From NCBI GenBank assembly GCA_022560025.1, contig JAFISE010000267.1, positions 1-31,969 on the forward strand: a DNA stretch of 31,969 nt. Reading direction: 5' to 3'. Positions 31,884 through 31,969 of this stretch are shown piece by piece. Position 1 is the first letter of the stretch, and every line of letters begins with the position of its first letter. The notes under the pieces are model-generated. The model was not told the DNA's origin. It did not search any database and was given only the letters and a program-made list of their open reading frames with translations. The translations under genes were made by a program, and so were the position numbers. The stretch comes from Stagonosporopsis chrysanthemi. Taxonomy: Eukaryota; Ascomycota; Dothideomycetes; Pleosporales; Didymellaceae.

Positions 31884-31913
31884 CGCGTGACGCCCGGATT
31901 CGCGTGACGCCCG
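31884..31913 (+). repeat. Two 13-bp direct repeats (CGCGTGACGCCCG)
   Basis: Perfect copies at 31884-31896 and 31901-31913, start to start 17 bp. The core TGACG is a typical bZIP half-site, so a regulatory pair is possible, but no target gene can be named. Confidence 0.6.
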
Positions 31914-31969
31914 CTCCGAGCCTTGAAGCTCATCACAAAATGAGGTTATAGAGCCACATACAATAGCTA

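Noticed and set aside
31290..31907. 205-codon plus-strand frame at the right end
   Set aside because: The minus strand carries recognisable fungal motifs and a normal intron over the same bases, so the plus-strand frame is a shadow.
1..31969. tRNA genes and CRISPR arrays
   Set aside because: By eye no T-arm consensus with a matching acceptor stem was found, and the only regular array (13751-13840) has no spacers.

Overview
The window looks like nuclear DNA of a filamentous ascomycete (Pezizomycotina). A Dothideomycete, probably Pleosporales, is my inference from the gene families, not a proof. The signs are short GT-AG introns (mostly 46-56 bp), well separated single genes on both strands, a GPI-anchored class III chitinase, an endoplasmic-reticulum P450, a septin-fold GTPase and a fungal NLR-type locus. 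I found no operons, no rRNA and no tRNA.

Left part (1-9101): a minus-strand HOL1-like major facilitator transporter in four exons (876-3337), 2.5 kb without a convincing gene, then a plus-strand GH18 chitinase in three exons (5842-9101). The chitinase has a signal peptide, a Ser/Thr-rich repeat stalk and a GPI signal, and its first intron is of the rare GC-AG type.

Middle (9102-21953): a low-complexity coiled-coil protein of unknown function whose 5' end is unresolved (about 10812-13308), a 14-bp minisatellite (13751-13840), a single-exon membrane protein with a large glycosylated ectodomain (14314-16563), a convergent four-exon cytochrome P450 (16747-18603, minus), and a two-exon septin-like GTPase (20083-21953).

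Right part (21954-31969): an accessory, decaying region. Its core is a fungal NLR-type gene (23289-28693): nucleoside-phosphorylase-like domain, NACHT NTPase, about 18 ankyrin repeats and a C-terminal ZZ-type zinc finger. It is broken by three in-frame stops and by one or two frame shifts. Two of the stops replace tryptophans that are strongly conserved in these families. A 90-bp direct repeat (22304-22393 and 29208-29297, 84/90 identical, no gaps) brackets the whole locus, which suggests insertion or segmental duplication. Beyond it, two minus-strand genes (30340-31023 and 31245-31821) are also damaged: a CxxC/CxxxGH fungal protein and a C2H2-like fungal protein. The left and middle genes look like ordinary housekeeping, cell-wall and detoxification functions. 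The right part looks like a turnover zone for allorecognition- or immunity-type genes, and the bracketed NLR locus is the most interesting content.
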